A stretch of 56,191 nucleotides of DNA from Phycisphaerales bacterium (lineage in GTDB: Bacteria; Planctomycetota; Phycisphaerae; Phycisphaerales; SM1A02), in the NCBI GenBank assembly GCA_014238965.1, contig JABAAC010000200.1, positions 1-56,191 of the forward strand, read 5' to 3'. Of the stretch, positions 26,608-35,061 are shown piece by piece (position 1 is the stretch's first letter; every line of letters begins with the position of its first letter). Under the pieces are notes generated by a model. The model was not told the origin of the DNA, searched no databases, and worked only from the letters and a program-made list of their open reading frames with translations. A program made the position numbers and the translations under genes.

Positions 26608-26958
26608 TCAGATTCCCATGCCTGGCAATTGGCCACCTGGGGGCAGTGGAATGCCCATGTCTGCAGCCGCCTGTGCAAGTCGATCTCTGGCCGTTGCCTG
26701 CGCAAGCCCAATGGCATCGTTGATCGCCATCGTGATTAGCGACTCAAGATCCTGCCCCTGAGCAGACTGCGCATTGATTTGCACCTCATGCACAACTAGG
26801 TCACCACCAATGGTCACGCTGACCGCGCCGGCCCCGGCCTCACCGGTGACACGTATATCGCTCAGCGAAGACCGAACCTCTTCCATGCGAGCCTGCATTG
26901 CAGGCAGATCTTTCATCAGTGACGCCATGGCGCCCATATTTTTTAATCCCTCAAACAT
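26608..26958 (-). CDS. ybaB: YbaB/EbfC family nucleoid-associated protein
   Basis: This 116-residue protein has the family core MFEGLKNMGAMASLM, a long helix with ARMEEVRSSL and a beta hairpin (GAVSVTIGGDLVVHEVQI). Family members bind DNA as dimers and are encoded beside dnaX and recR. ATG 26958 is preceded by a perfect AGGAGG with 6-nt spacing; the longer frame upstream lies within dnaX. It overlaps the dnaX end by 8 bp. The glycine/proline-rich C-terminus (PLPPGGQLPGMGI) is usual for the family. Confidence 0.96.
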   Translation of the reverse strand: MFEGLKNMGAMASLMKDLPAMQARMEEVRSSLSDIRVTGEAGAGAVSVTIGGDLVVHEVQINAQSAQGQDLESLITMAINDAIGLAQATARDRLAQAAADMGIPLPPGGQLPGMGI

Positions 26959-28570
26959 CGTTGCCCTCCTTGAGATTTGTAACTTGAACAACTTGTGCGT
27001 CGAATACTTCACTCACCATCGTGACTGCTGAATCTCGACTCGTTTCTTCCGCCGATTCCCCCACTGCATTTGTCTGAGGCCTTGCCTCGGTTGTCTCTTT
27101 GTGCAATTCCACACGGGCCGATGAACCAAATGCATGCTGCACGGCGGGCAACATTGAACCCAGTCGCTCCTTGAGAACCTCGGAACTACCCCCCGTAGCA
27201 CGGAGTCGCAATGTGTCATGCTCAAACGATATTGGTTCCAAAAGGGCCGCTGCAGCCTGCAGCGAACGACTATCCATCGCCTCGACAGCCATGGCCCAAC
27301 ATCGAGCAATATTCCCATTGTGAGCGGCCACAGGGCTAGCGGAAGTAGACGATGGCAATTTCTGTTTAGAACGCGGTGCAGTCTTCTTTTGCGTGTCCCC
27401 AGAGATTGAGTCGCTAGAGCGGTCAACTCGCTGCTTTGGCGGCGGCTGCGCCTTCGTTATTTTTTTTTTAACGGGCGCCCCATCTTCTTCAAGGGCACTG
27501 GACAACGCAAGACGCACGATGGCAGCGTCGAAGATGGCGCGAGATGATGCCGCAAGCGAGGCCTGTCGGGCCACGGCCTCGAGCACTGCAACGGCGTGTG
27601 CAAACATATCGGCACGACCACGCATTGCTCGCTCGCCCATTGCATCACGCTGAGCCTTGGGCCAATCAAGTAAGTCTGTGTCGGGACCACATGTGACTTG
27701 CAGCATGAGCCCACGGAAGTTCTCAATGAGCGATTCAATGACCTGATCAAGTGCAATGCCTTGCTGCACCAGTATCTCGGCAGATCGAAGCGCTGTCGCA
27801 GGATCACCATCGAGTACGGCATCAATCAATGCCAACACCAAATCCGCCGGAGGTAGTCCAAGCGTGGACTCCACCTGTTCCATGGTCAGAGGCGACTCGC
27901 CCGAGGCCAAGAGGCGTTCCAACACACCAAGAGCATCGCGCATAGACCCACGGCCAAGTGATGCAACACGTTCAAGCACACCCGCCTGTGCGTCAACGCC
28001 TTCCTCCGACGTCACGTGCTGTAAATGCCCGGCGATGTCACCCGTCGTGATGGGCTTGAAGTCAAACCGCTGACATCGGCTGCGAATGGTCGCTGGAACC
28101 TTGTGTGGCTCTGTCGTACATAGAATGAACTTCACATGCATCGGAGGCTCTTCCATAGTTTTCAACAGTGTGTTGAAAGCCTCAGATGTCAGCATGTGAA
28201 CTTCGTCGATGATGTAGATGCGATATGGGCATCTCGCGGGCGACAGCCCCGCAGCAGCTATAAGCTCCCGTGCTTGCTCAACACCTCGATTAGATGCCCC
28301 ATCAATCTCAATGACATCAAGATCGTCCCCACGCATGATCGCATCGGCAACACCTACTGCATCACCGAGGGTGTCCACCGCGTTCAACGTACGTGCCAAA
28401 ATACGGGCCAAGCTGGTCTTGCCCACACCTCTGGTCCCGCAGAACAAGTACGCGTGCGCCACGCGATCACGCTCAACGGCACGCTGCAACGTGTCTGCAA
28501 TAGCAGCCTGACCGACGAGTTCGCCGAAGTCACGGGATCGATAGCGTCGAGCCAGAACCGTGTAACTCAC
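26951..28570 (-). CDS. dnaX: DNA polymerase III subunit tau/gamma
   Basis: This 539-residue clamp-loader ATPase has Walker A GTRGVGKTS at 45-53, Walker B IIDEVH near 120-125 and the SRC sensor (IRSRCQRF). The lysine-rich domain IV and a C-terminal tau domain follow. GTG 28570 is preceded by GGAGG. Two oddities stand out. The four zinc-binding cysteines normal for DnaX domain I are all absent (residues 62-80). At codons 368-371 there is a run of ten A (27469-27460). Slippage there would give a gamma-like product: adding one A puts a stop at 27423 after 382 residues, and losing one A gives an immediate TAA. The gene follows the SRP RNA and leads ybaB-recR. Confidence 0.96.
   Translation of the reverse strand: MSYTVLARRYRSRDFGELVGQAAIADTLQRAVERDRVAHAYLFCGTRGVGKTSLARILARTLNAVDTLGDAVGVADAIMRGDDLDVIEIDGASNRGVEQARELIAAAGLSPARCPYRIYIIDEVHMLTSEAFNTLLKTMEEPPMHVKFILCTTEPHKVPATIRSRCQRFDFKPITTGDIAGHLQHVTSEEGVDAQAGVLERVASLGRGSMRDALGVLERLLASGESPLTMEQVESTLGLPPADLVLALIDAVLDGDPATALRSAEILVQQGIALDQVIESLIENFRGLMLQVTCGPDTDLLDWPKAQRDAMGERAMRGRADMFAHAVAVLEAVARQASLAASSRAIFDAAIVRLALSSALEEDGAPVKKKITKAQPPPKQRVDRSSDSISGDTQKKTAPRSKQKLPSSTSASPVAAHNGNIARCWAMAVEAMDSRSLQAAAALLEPISFEHDTLRLRATGGSSEVLKERLGSMLPAVQHAFGSSARVELHKETTEARPQTNAVGESAEETSRDSAVTMVSEVFDAQVVQVTNLKEGNDV
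27460..27469 (-). promoter_or_regulatory. A10 slippage site in dnaX
   Basis: Ten consecutive A on the coding strand read as Lys-Lys-Lys-Ile in the normal frame. Both alternative frames stop shortly after. It lies at the end of domain III, where other bacteria make the shorter gamma subunit by slippage or frameshifting. Confidence 0.65.
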
Positions 28571-28575
28571 GGAAC

Positions 28576-28590
28576 CTCCGTAGACCGGAG
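28576..28590 (-). promoter_or_regulatory. Hairpin over the dnaX ribosome binding site
   Basis: On the minus strand CTCCG (28590-28586) can pair with CGGAG (28580-28576), which holds most of the GGAGG SD. A second CGGAG at 28621-28617 could pair with the same CTCCG instead. Confidence 0.35.
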
Positions 28591-28602
28591 CGATGTGAAC
28601 AA

Positions 28603-28640
28603 CATGCCGTAGCGTGCTCCGTAGTTGGGGACACGGCATG
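28603..28640 (-). promoter_or_regulatory. 8-bp inverted repeat in the SRP RNA-dnaX gap
   Basis: CATGCCGT (28640-28633 on the minus strand) is matched by ACGGCATG (28610-28603) around a 22-nt loop. It could form a stem-loop that processes or ends the SRP RNA transcript, or structure the dnaX leader. Confidence 0.4.
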
Positions 28641-28654
28641 CGACGAGGCGAGGA

Positions 28655-28766
28655 GGCGGCCAGGCGATCCACGGCGCGGACAGCGACGCTTATGGCTGCT
28701 GCGATCAAGCCCTGACCAGGTTCACGAGCCACCCACCCGAGGGCCCGACCGCCTTCTGGCCCCGTC
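28655..28766 (-). ncRNA. ffs: Small SRP RNA (4.5S type)
   Basis: On the minus strand the conserved domain IV core is present: GGTCAGG (28717-28711), a 10-nt apical part, then AGCAGCC (28700-28694) followed by ATAAGC. The 10-nt spacing between CAGG and AGCAGCC equals the canonical one, but the loop reads TTGA instead of the common GGAA. Closing helices are visible: GGCCAG (28761-28756) with CTGGCC (28663-28658), and GCGGTC with GATCGC (one G-U pair). The RNA is therefore about 104-112 nt, the usual bacterial size. It lies directly upstream of dnaX, as in many bacteria. It should bind Ffh and target membrane proteins. The exact ends are inferred from pairing. Confidence 0.87.
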
Positions 28767-28773
28767 GAAGCAC

Positions 28774-28779
28774 ATGGTA
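28774..28779 (-). promoter_or_regulatory. Candidate -10 of the SRP RNA
   Basis: TACCAT on the minus strand ends about 8 nt before the predicted 5' end of the SRP RNA (near 28766) and matches the -10 style of the window. No clear -35 is seen. Confidence 0.4.
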
Positions 28780-28798
28780 GTCGCCATGCTCTGGCAGG

Positions 28799-28810
28799 TA
28801 CACTCGACGA
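28799..28810 (+). promoter_or_regulatory. Leaderless-type -10 for the PIN/TRAM gene
   Basis: TACACT (28799-28804) ends 6 nt before GTG 28811, the only usable start of the open frame in this region. No SD is present. Confidence 0.5.
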
Positions 28811-29944
28811 GTGAATGAATCCTCTGTAACACTCTCAAATGATCCCGGCACCGGCCTACCTGGTGACCGCGGCGATGCGCAGCCATTCCTGCTCTTCTCC
28901 ATTCGGCTCGTCTACTTGGTGCTCATGATTGCCGCGGCATCGCTGCCGCTCATCGGCCCAGCGCCAAGTACACCCCGAGGCTGGCTGATCGCCTTGGCCC
29001 CACTGGCGGCAACCGTCGCGATGGGCGTCATTGTCATCTTGTTGGATGTACGCACCCCTCGGAAACGAATTTCCAATGTGGTGGGCGTTTATTTGGCCCT
29101 CGTTGCTGGGCTCTTTGCTGCGCTAGCTGTGGGCGCATTGATTGACCTCATTGCAGAAGCATGGGACATCAAAGATGACCAATCCGCACTGCAATACCTA
29201 ACGCTCCTCAAGTTGGCCGTTGGCCTCACGCTGACGTATCTCGCCGTGTCGGTCGTGTTGTCAACGCGAGATAGCATTCGTCTGTTGCTGCCATATGTTG
29301 AGTTCTCACGGCAGGTCCGTGGCGTTCGGCCCATGCTGCTGGACACATCGGCCATCATCGATGGCCGAATCGGCGACATTGCCGAGACGGGCTTTCTCGA
29401 TGCACCGCTCATCGTGGCAGAACCTGTCCTCGATGAGCTACACCATCTTTCTGACTCCTCCGACCGCACCCGACGTGAACGCGGCCGACGTGGGCTGGGC
29501 AACCTTCGGACATTGCAGGCAATGGATCGCGTGAATGTCATCGTCGAACGCATTGATGATCATGAAGGCCATGACGTCGATGGCTTACTTGTCGACATGG
29601 CAGAGGAGAAGAACCTTCGCATTGTCACGACAGACACGAATTTGGCGAGAGTCGCCGACATTCGCGGCGTTCCAGTCCTAAGTTTGCATGATCTCGGCGG
29701 TGTATTGCGCGGGCCCATTACTCCAGGTGATTGCGTTGGCCTTGATATCAAACGGGCCGGCGAATCAGAGGGGCAGGGCATCGGCTTCTTGCCCGATGGC
29801 ACCATGGTGGTCGTCGAAGGGGCCGCCCAAGCGGTTGGCACCACGATACAAGTTGAAATCACGAATGCAGTACAGACCAGTGCTGGCCGGCTGGTCTTCG
29901 CAAAGCGGCACACGCCCCCGCCGCCTGATCACCCCGTGAGCTGA
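28811..29944 (+). CDS. YacL-like membrane protein with PIN and TRAM domains
   Basis: This 377-residue protein has about four membrane helices in the first 155 residues. A PIN nuclease-like domain at about 173-295 follows (MLLDTSAIIDGRI, acidic residues in DELHHL and TTDTNLARVA). A C-terminal TRAM domain (GPITPGDCVGLDI... GTMVVVEGA) is next; TRAM domains bind RNA. This is the architecture of B. subtilis YacL and relatives, probable membrane-bound ribonucleases. The GTG start is preceded by TACACT at 6 nt and no SD, so the mRNA may be leaderless. The gene is divergent from the SRP RNA. Confidence 0.92.
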   Translation: MNESSVTLSNDPGTGLPGDRGDAQPFLLFSIRLVYLVLMIAAASLPLIGPAPSTPRGWLIALAPLAATVAMGVIVILLDVRTPRKRISNVVGVYLALVAGLFAALAVGALIDLIAEAWDIKDDQSALQYLTLLKLAVGLTLTYLAVSVVLSTRDSIRLLLPYVEFSRQVRGVRPMLLDTSAIIDGRIGDIAETGFLDAPLIVAEPVLDELHHLSDSSDRTRRERGRRGLGNLRTLQAMDRVNVIVERIDDHEGHDVDGLLVDMAEEKNLRIVTTDTNLARVADIRGVPVLSLHDLGGVLRGPITPGDCVGLDIKRAGESEGQGIGFLPDGTMVVVEGAAQAVGTTIQVEITNAVQTSAGRLVFAKRHTPPPPDHPVS

Positions 29945-29970
29945 TCTGGCCCAAGGCGAGGTCAGGCACA

Positions 29971-31557
29971 TCACTCCCACTCAATGGTCGCTGGTGGCTT
30001 ACTTGAGATGTCATAGACAACTCGATTGACACCCTTGACTTCATTGATGATGCGATTGCTAATTGACGCAAGCACGTCATACGGAATGCGAGCCCAGTCA
30101 GCTGTCATGAAGTCTTGCGTGACAACGGCACGCACCGCAACGACCGAGTCATAGGTCCGACCATCTCCCATCACCCCAACTGATCGAACGGGCAACAACA
30201 CAGCAAAGACCTGCTGCGTCGCTTTGTAGAGATTGGCCGCGATAATTTCTTCCAAGACAATTTCATCGCATTCGCGAAGAATGAAGAGTCGTTCTGCATC
30301 GATTTCGCCCAACAGCCGGACAGCAAGCCCCGGACCAGGGAACGGATGCCGCCCAACAATAGCCGGGCTGAGCCCAAGGACCTCACCAAGCGCCCGAACC
30401 TCGTCTTTGAATAGATCTCGCAACGGTTCGATCAACTCAAATTCCAAATCCTCGGGCAACCCACCGACGTTGTGATGCAATTTGATATTTGCAGCGGTGC
30501 CTGCATGGCCCTGTCCAGATTCGATCACATCTGGATACAGCGTGCCCTGGGCGAGGAACTTTACAGGTGAGCCGCCATCCTTCACAACTTCATCAGCTGC
30601 TTGCTGAAAGACATCAATGAACCGATGTCCGATCAAGCGGCGCTTCTCTTGTGGATCGGTAACACCCTTGAGATCCTCGAGAAACGCTTTGGAGGCATCG
30701 ATGACCCGAAGGTCAATGTCACACGTCTCGCGAAAGGTCTTCTCGACCAACTCACGCTCATTCTTACGCAGCAGACCATTGTCCACAAAAATACATGTCA
30801 ACTTGTCTCCAATAGCTCGATGAAGCAATGCGGCGACAACAGACGAATCAACGCCACCGCTGAGCCCGCAAATCACACGGTTCTCCCCAACGATGCCCGG
30901 CAGTGCATTGCACTGCAATTCCATGTAGTCGGCCATGCGCCAACCACCGTTGCACCCGCAAATTTCATAAATGAAGTTCCGAAGCATGTCCACACCGTGA
31001 GGCGTATGTGTGACTTCCGGATGGAACTGCAAACCATGGAATGGCCTCGTGCGATGCCGAACCGCAGCTACTGGACACGTATCCGTTGAGGCAAGCACTT
31101 CAAAGTGGGCTGTCACATTCTCAACTTGATCCCCGTGACTCATCCAGACCGTTGTGTCCGAAGGAATCCCGGCAAAGAGCCCGGTAGCGGAACTGATGTG
31201 CAACTTCGCTCGACCGTACTCCGAAGATTCAGCACGTTCAACACTCGCGCCAAACATGTGACTGGCCAGTTGCATGCCATAACAAATACCGAGCATCGGC
31301 ACATCGAGGTCAAAAAGCCCCGGATGACAGGTCGGGGCATTGTGTTCGTCGATACTCGCTGGCCCTCCGGAAAGGATGAGGCCACGAGGCTTCCAACGCA
31401 TGATTTCTTCTGGCGAAGCGTCCGGCGCGAGCAAGACGCTGAATGCTCCAGCTTCTCGAATGCGACGCGCGATCAGCTGCACATACTGGCTGCCGAAGTC
31501 CAAAATGGGAATGGTGTCGACATCGCCAGGGCGGGGATCGTCGTGCATCGAAGACAT
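29971..31557 (-). CDS. guaA: GMP synthase (glutamine-hydrolysing)
   Basis: This 528-residue enzyme converts XMP to GMP with ATP and glutamine in purine synthesis. The N-terminal class I glutamine amidotransferase has C92 (LGICYGMQL) and the HPEV His/Glu pair. The ATP pyrophosphatase domain has the P-loop GLSGGVDSS, and the C-terminal dimerisation domain ends in the usual IEWE. It is complete and of usual length. ATG 31557 has a weak GGA 10 nt before it; ATG 31548 is the alternative. It is monocistronic. Confidence 0.97.
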   Translation of the reverse strand: MSSMHDDPRPGDVDTIPILDFGSQYVQLIARRIREAGAFSVLLAPDASPEEIMRWKPRGLILSGGPASIDEHNAPTCHPGLFDLDVPMLGICYGMQLASHMFGASVERAESSEYGRAKLHISSATGLFAGIPSDTTVWMSHGDQVENVTAHFEVLASTDTCPVAAVRHRTRPFHGLQFHPEVTHTPHGVDMLRNFIYEICGCNGGWRMADYMELQCNALPGIVGENRVICGLSGGVDSSVVAALLHRAIGDKLTCIFVDNGLLRKNERELVEKTFRETCDIDLRVIDASKAFLEDLKGVTDPQEKRRLIGHRFIDVFQQAADEVVKDGGSPVKFLAQGTLYPDVIESGQGHAGTAANIKLHHNVGGLPEDLEFELIEPLRDLFKDEVRALGEVLGLSPAIVGRHPFPGPGLAVRLLGEIDAERLFILRECDEIVLEEIIAANLYKATQQVFAVLLPVRSVGVMGDGRTYDSVVAVRAVVTQDFMTADWARIPYDVLASISNRIINEVKGVNRVVYDISSKPPATIEWE

Positions 31558-31622
31558 GCGTTTGCTTCCGTAGGCCTTAAAATTGATTGGCGGCCAAATG
31601 GGCCCGCCACATGAAGCCAGCG

Positions 31623-31650
31623 ATTGTACCGGCGAAGGCTATGATGCGAA
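31623..31650 (-). promoter_or_regulatory. Candidate guaA promoter
   Basis: On the minus strand TTCGCA (31650-31645), a 16-bp spacer and TACAAT (31628-31623) would give a leader of about 60 nt. No riboswitch-like fold was recognised in the leader. Confidence 0.35.
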
Positions 31651-31656
31651 CTGACC

Positions 31657-32118
31657 ATGATCGGCCCCATTGAAGCCCGGATCCAGATACTCAGCCGCCC
31701 TTCGCTTCTGGCGGTGGCTCGCCATGCCGTGGAGGCCTGGTGTGACCTTGCCGGCGCTGAGCCAGCTATGTCCTCCCGAATCGCCCTGGCAGTTGACGAG
31801 GCCATTACCAACGTCATCCGCCATGGCTACCAAGGCGACAGTGACGGGATCATCGACATTAGCATGCAACGCAATGGTTCAACCATTGGATTCATCATTG
31901 AAGATCGTGCCGTACAAGTGCCAATCCAGCACATCAAGGGCCGGGCCCTAGATGACATTCGTCCAGGGGGACTTGGGGTGCATCTGATTCGCGAAGTCAT
32001 GGACGAGGCCGTATGGTCTCACCGCGACGGGGGAGGCATGCGATTGGAATTGAAGAAAGACCTCATCGCGGCAGCAGCCGCCGAGGGCAAACTTGTGGAG
32101 GCCGGTGATGAGTGCTGA
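31657..32118 (+). CDS. RsbW/SpoIIAB-like serine kinase (HATPase)
   Basis: This 153-residue protein has the GHKL ATPase fold of anti-sigma kinases: N-box DEAITNVIRHG near 48-57 and G-box RPGGLGVHLI near 102-111. Such proteins phosphorylate a partner STAS protein on serine and often also bind a sigma factor. The partner is evident: the next gene, overlapping by 11 bp, encodes a STAS protein with the acceptor serine. No sigma factor gene is next to it; instead the third gene is an MlaE permease. A TATGAT stands 11 nt before ATG 31657. Confidence 0.9.
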   Translation: MIGPIEARIQILSRPSLLAVARHAVEAWCDLAGAEPAMSSRIALAVDEAITNVIRHGYQGDSDGIIDISMQRNGSTIGFIIEDRAVQVPIQHIKGRALDDIRPGGLGVHLIREVMDEAVWSHRDGGGMRLELKKDLIAAAAAEGKLVEAGDEC

Positions 32119-32461
32119 AAGACCATTGTCCATTGATATTGAACCATGTGACTGCGGTGTCATCATTCGCCCTCATGGCGATGTTGACCTGTCGAGTTCC
32201 CCTGACCTTCGGACAGCGCTGCGAGAGGCGATCGCACGCAATCCCGACACCGCCATAGTCGACCTTGCCGCCGTGGCCTACATGGACTCAAGTGGCGTGG
32301 CGACCCTGGTCGAAGCCCTGCAACTAGCACGTCGGAACAACAGCCGGCTCGTGCTGTGCCAATTGAATGATCGCGTGCAGTCGATTTTCCAAATTGCGCG
32401 ACTCGATGCCATCTTCACCATCGTCGATGATCTGGACGCAGCATCGGAGGTCTCCGATTGA
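32108..32461 (+). CDS. STAS-domain protein (anti-anti-sigma / MlaB-like)
   Basis: This 117-residue single STAS domain has the conserved phospho-acceptor motif DSSG at 60-63 (S62 corresponds to the SpoIIAA serine). ATG 32108 has GGAGG at 6-nt spacing and lies inside the end of the kinase gene. Its stop overlaps the TTG start of the permease gene. STAS proteins act either in partner-switching control of sigma factors or, as MlaB, as subunits of the Mla lipid transporter. The neighbours fit both uses. Confidence 0.92.
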   Translation: MSAERPLSIDIEPCDCGVIIRPHGDVDLSSSPDLRTALREAIARNPDTAIVDLAAVAYMDSSGVATLVEALQLARRNNSRLVLCQLNDRVQSIFQIARLDAIFTIVDDLDAASEVSD

Positions 32462-33285
32462 GTGAGTCACGCCCAAGCTTGCCCACCCGCCTCGTGGCGG
32501 GGCTTGGCGCCAAGACGCTTGGACTCCTATCGGTCATCGGCGGAGCAGCGTTGCTTGTCACCGAAACCACCCGATGGTTCGTGCGGGGACTGACTTCGCC
32601 AGATGTGCGACTGGGTCGGCAAGCTGTTTCTGCACAGATCGTGCGCGTTGGAACACGCTCGATTGCGATCGTACTTGTGGTCAGTGCGTGCATCGGGCTG
32701 ATCTTGGCCATGGCCATGTATCCCCCACTGCAACAATTCGGCCAAGAAGCAACGATTGCCAATATCGTTGCCATCGCCATTAGCCGAGAATTGGGGCCAA
32801 TGATCTCAGCCATTGTGCTCACAGGCTTTGCGGGCGCATCGATTGCCGCTGAGTTAGGCACCATGGTCGTGGGCGAAGAAATTGAAGCCCTAGAGGCCCA
32901 TGCACTTAATCCGGTTCGATTCTTAGTGCTGCCTCGACTAATCGCAACAGTGATCAGTTTGGTCATTCTCACTGTCATGGCTGATGTGGTCGCCATTCTC
33001 AGCGCAGCTTTTTTAACTGTTGCTGCCTTCGACGTGAGCTGGAATGTGTACATCGACAACACACTGGCTGAATTGGGCCCCTGGGATATCGGCACCGGCC
33101 TTATCAAAGCCGCAAGCTTTGGCGTCATGCTTGCTGCGCTTGCGTGCTACAACGGGCTTAGGGTTAGCGGCGGTGCCGCTGGCGTAGGCAAGGCCACGAC
33201 GGACACGGTTGTGCAGACGATCGTGGCGGTGATCATCGTCGACATGCTCTTTACGACAATCTTCCTGCAACTTGGCTGGACGTAA
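32458..33285 (+). CDS. mlaE: MlaE-family ABC transporter permease
   Basis: This 275-residue membrane protein has about five or six helices and the MlaE core: AIAISRELGPMISAIVLTGFAGASIAAELGTM and EEIEALEAHALNPVRFLVLPRLIA. MlaE is the permease of the retrograde phospholipid transporter in the inner membrane. The start is TTG 32458, supported by GGAGG at 32446-32450 and by a TTGA overlap with the STAS stop. No MlaF ATPase or MlaD gene is adjacent; the gene is followed by a convergent unit, so these partners must be encoded elsewhere. Confidence 0.93.
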   Translation: MSESRPSLPTRLVAGLGAKTLGLLSVIGGAALLVTETTRWFVRGLTSPDVRLGRQAVSAQIVRVGTRSIAIVLVVSACIGLILAMAMYPPLQQFGQEATIANIVAIAISRELGPMISAIVLTGFAGASIAAELGTMVVGEEIEALEAHALNPVRFLVLPRLIATVISLVILTVMADVVAILSAAFLTVAAFDVSWNVYIDNTLAELGPWDIGTGLIKAASFGVMLAALACYNGLRVSGGAAGVGKATTDTVVQTIVAVIIVDMLFTTIFLQLGWT

Positions 33286-33313
33286 GCGACGCGAGGCTCT
33301 ATCGAACAGTTGA

Positions 33314-33329
33314 CGGCAGCGAACTGCCG
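33314..33329. terminator. Hairpin between convergent mlaE and the secreted protein gene
   Basis: A perfect 6-bp stem CGGCAG/CTGCCG closes on a CGAA tetraloop in the 53-bp convergent gap. There is no T tract; bidirectional termination is plausible. Confidence 0.45.
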
Positions 33330-33338
33330 CACCCTCGA

Positions 33339-35054
33339 TTATTGACCTTCCAGAGGCGCCGTTAAGCCACCTATAAACGTAAAGCCTTGATCATTGCGCT
33401 GCACCGACCAGCCCAACATTCCCATCGCCCGAGCCAGCGCCTTTGCCTGATGCAACACCGTGGAATCTTCCTTGGCAATGTCACCGGCAAGTTCCTCCCA
33501 CAATTCAGGGTCTTCAGCTTGTAGCGCTTTGCGAATACGATCGTTCTTCATCGCTTCGATTTCCATCAACGTGGCAAATGAGCCATGCAAATCAACGACG
33601 CCCTTCATAGCAGTAGACCGAGGCAAGTCTAAGCCACGTGGGATGGACCTTCCCCATGGGGGCTTTGTGCCGCCGGTAGCCATCAAACGAAGGCCTGCTT
33701 CAACCGAAGCATCGTCACCTACCAACATCCAGTCACCAGCAACCACCATCGCAATACTCTGTGCGGGCATGCCCGGCACAATGCCTGGCATTTGCATGGA
33801 CCAGATTTGTCGCCCTTGAAACTCACGAACTTCAAATCCACTCTGAGCCAAGTGCTTTGAAAATGCGTCTTCCAAGCTGCGCTGATCGGCCACTTCAACA
33901 ATCACAAGCGACCGAAGGCTGTCAGCGGAAATGGGCTGCTGCACGCTGACAATCTGCGTAACCTTGCTTCCTAGTGGACTAAGAAAGTCCTCCATTACTG
34001 GTCGCATCTGATCAAATGGCTGCTTGGCCGCATACAGCATGGGCGAGGAGGCGAGCATCTGATCGACAAGGTCTGTCAGCGCGCCAAAGGCAATGTTCAT
34101 GTCCGAAACTGACACGCTGTCAAGATCAATAAAATCCCGAACAGCATTGTTAGGACCACTTGCGTTCACCACAATCGACAGTAAACCCTCAACGCCATCG
34201 GGCATATACGTGCCACCTTGCATCTTGAGGATGACATCGTCTTGGCCTGCATCAAGCCGAAACGCCATGGCATCATGCCCTCCAATGACCGTCTTGGCGA
34301 TGGGCCGGACCATGCCGACCATGGCGCCCTCGGGTGTCATCTGGAACATATCCAACATGACTTCAGGCATGAGCACGCACCGCATGCCACTGGTACCGCC
34401 CATCAAGGCTGTTGCTTCCATCCAGGTCTCCGTTTCACCCAGCGGCGTGCCTTGGACAGGCTCATCTGCTAAGACCGAGAGCATTCGTTCCATGCCCAGT
34501 TTCGATGAAGACACCAAGATCAGTGGCGAGCGATGCACGAACCAAAACGAACCTGAGGCCCCGTCGCTGCCATAGAGATCAACATCCACATCGCCAAGAC
34601 GCTCAGTGGACACTTCGCCACTGCTGCGTAACTCCGTGAATGCTTCATCGATGAATTCGCCCATGGGCTCTGCCAACATCCCAAGATTGCACCATGCAAG
34701 CCAATTGGCGGGGGCTGCGTCACTTGGAGTATCGACGGGCCACACGCCCCCACCCATGGACATGCCCTTAAGCAGTTCCATAGGGCTGTGGTCCTCCATC
34801 ACATCCATCATTTGCGCACGCAATGCCTTGGGCATAGCTTGCATCGCGGCCTGCTTCATGTCCTCTGGGGATTCCTCCATGATCGCCTTAAGCATCCCCG
34901 ATGCCTCAAGGCGTTCCATAATGGCATCAACACCTGTCATAGAAAACGCAACTGCCGTGCGTTCAGGAAGGACGTTTTCAAGGCGGAGATCTTCGGCAAA
35001 TGCCGCGCTCGAGACGATGGTGGCTGCAATAACAGAAGACAGGTAAGACTTCAT
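33339..35054 (-). CDS. Exported protein, DUF3352-like
   Basis: This 571-residue protein has a clear signal peptide (MKSYLSSVIAATIVSSAAFA) from ATG 35054. The mature protein is rich in methionine and acidic residues. It begins with a pattern like LPERTAVAFSMTGVDAIMERLEASG, which resembles planctomycete exported proteins annotated as DUF3352 ('pressure' on substrates unknown). No catalytic motif is visible. It starts 7 nt after the trypsin-like protease gene, so the two form a unit; the protein could be a substrate, chaperone or partner of that protease. The family assignment is tentative. Confidence 0.78.
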   Translation of the reverse strand: MKSYLSSVIAATIVSSAAFAEDLRLENVLPERTAVAFSMTGVDAIMERLEASGMLKAIMEESPEDMKQAAMQAMPKALRAQMMDVMEDHSPMELLKGMSMGGGVWPVDTPSDAAPANWLAWCNLGMLAEPMGEFIDEAFTELRSSGEVSTERLGDVDVDLYGSDGASGSFWFVHRSPLILVSSSKLGMERMLSVLADEPVQGTPLGETETWMEATALMGGTSGMRCVLMPEVMLDMFQMTPEGAMVGMVRPIAKTVIGGHDAMAFRLDAGQDDVILKMQGGTYMPDGVEGLLSIVVNASGPNNAVRDFIDLDSVSVSDMNIAFGALTDLVDQMLASSPMLYAAKQPFDQMRPVMEDFLSPLGSKVTQIVSVQQPISADSLRSLVIVEVADQRSLEDAFSKHLAQSGFEVREFQGRQIWSMQMPGIVPGMPAQSIAMVVAGDWMLVGDDASVEAGLRLMATGGTKPPWGRSIPRGLDLPRSTAMKGVVDLHGSFATLMEIEAMKNDRIRKALQAEDPELWEELAGDIAKEDSTVLHQAKALARAMGMLGWSVQRNDQGFTFIGGLTAPLEGQ

Positions 35055-35061
35055 GAACGAA

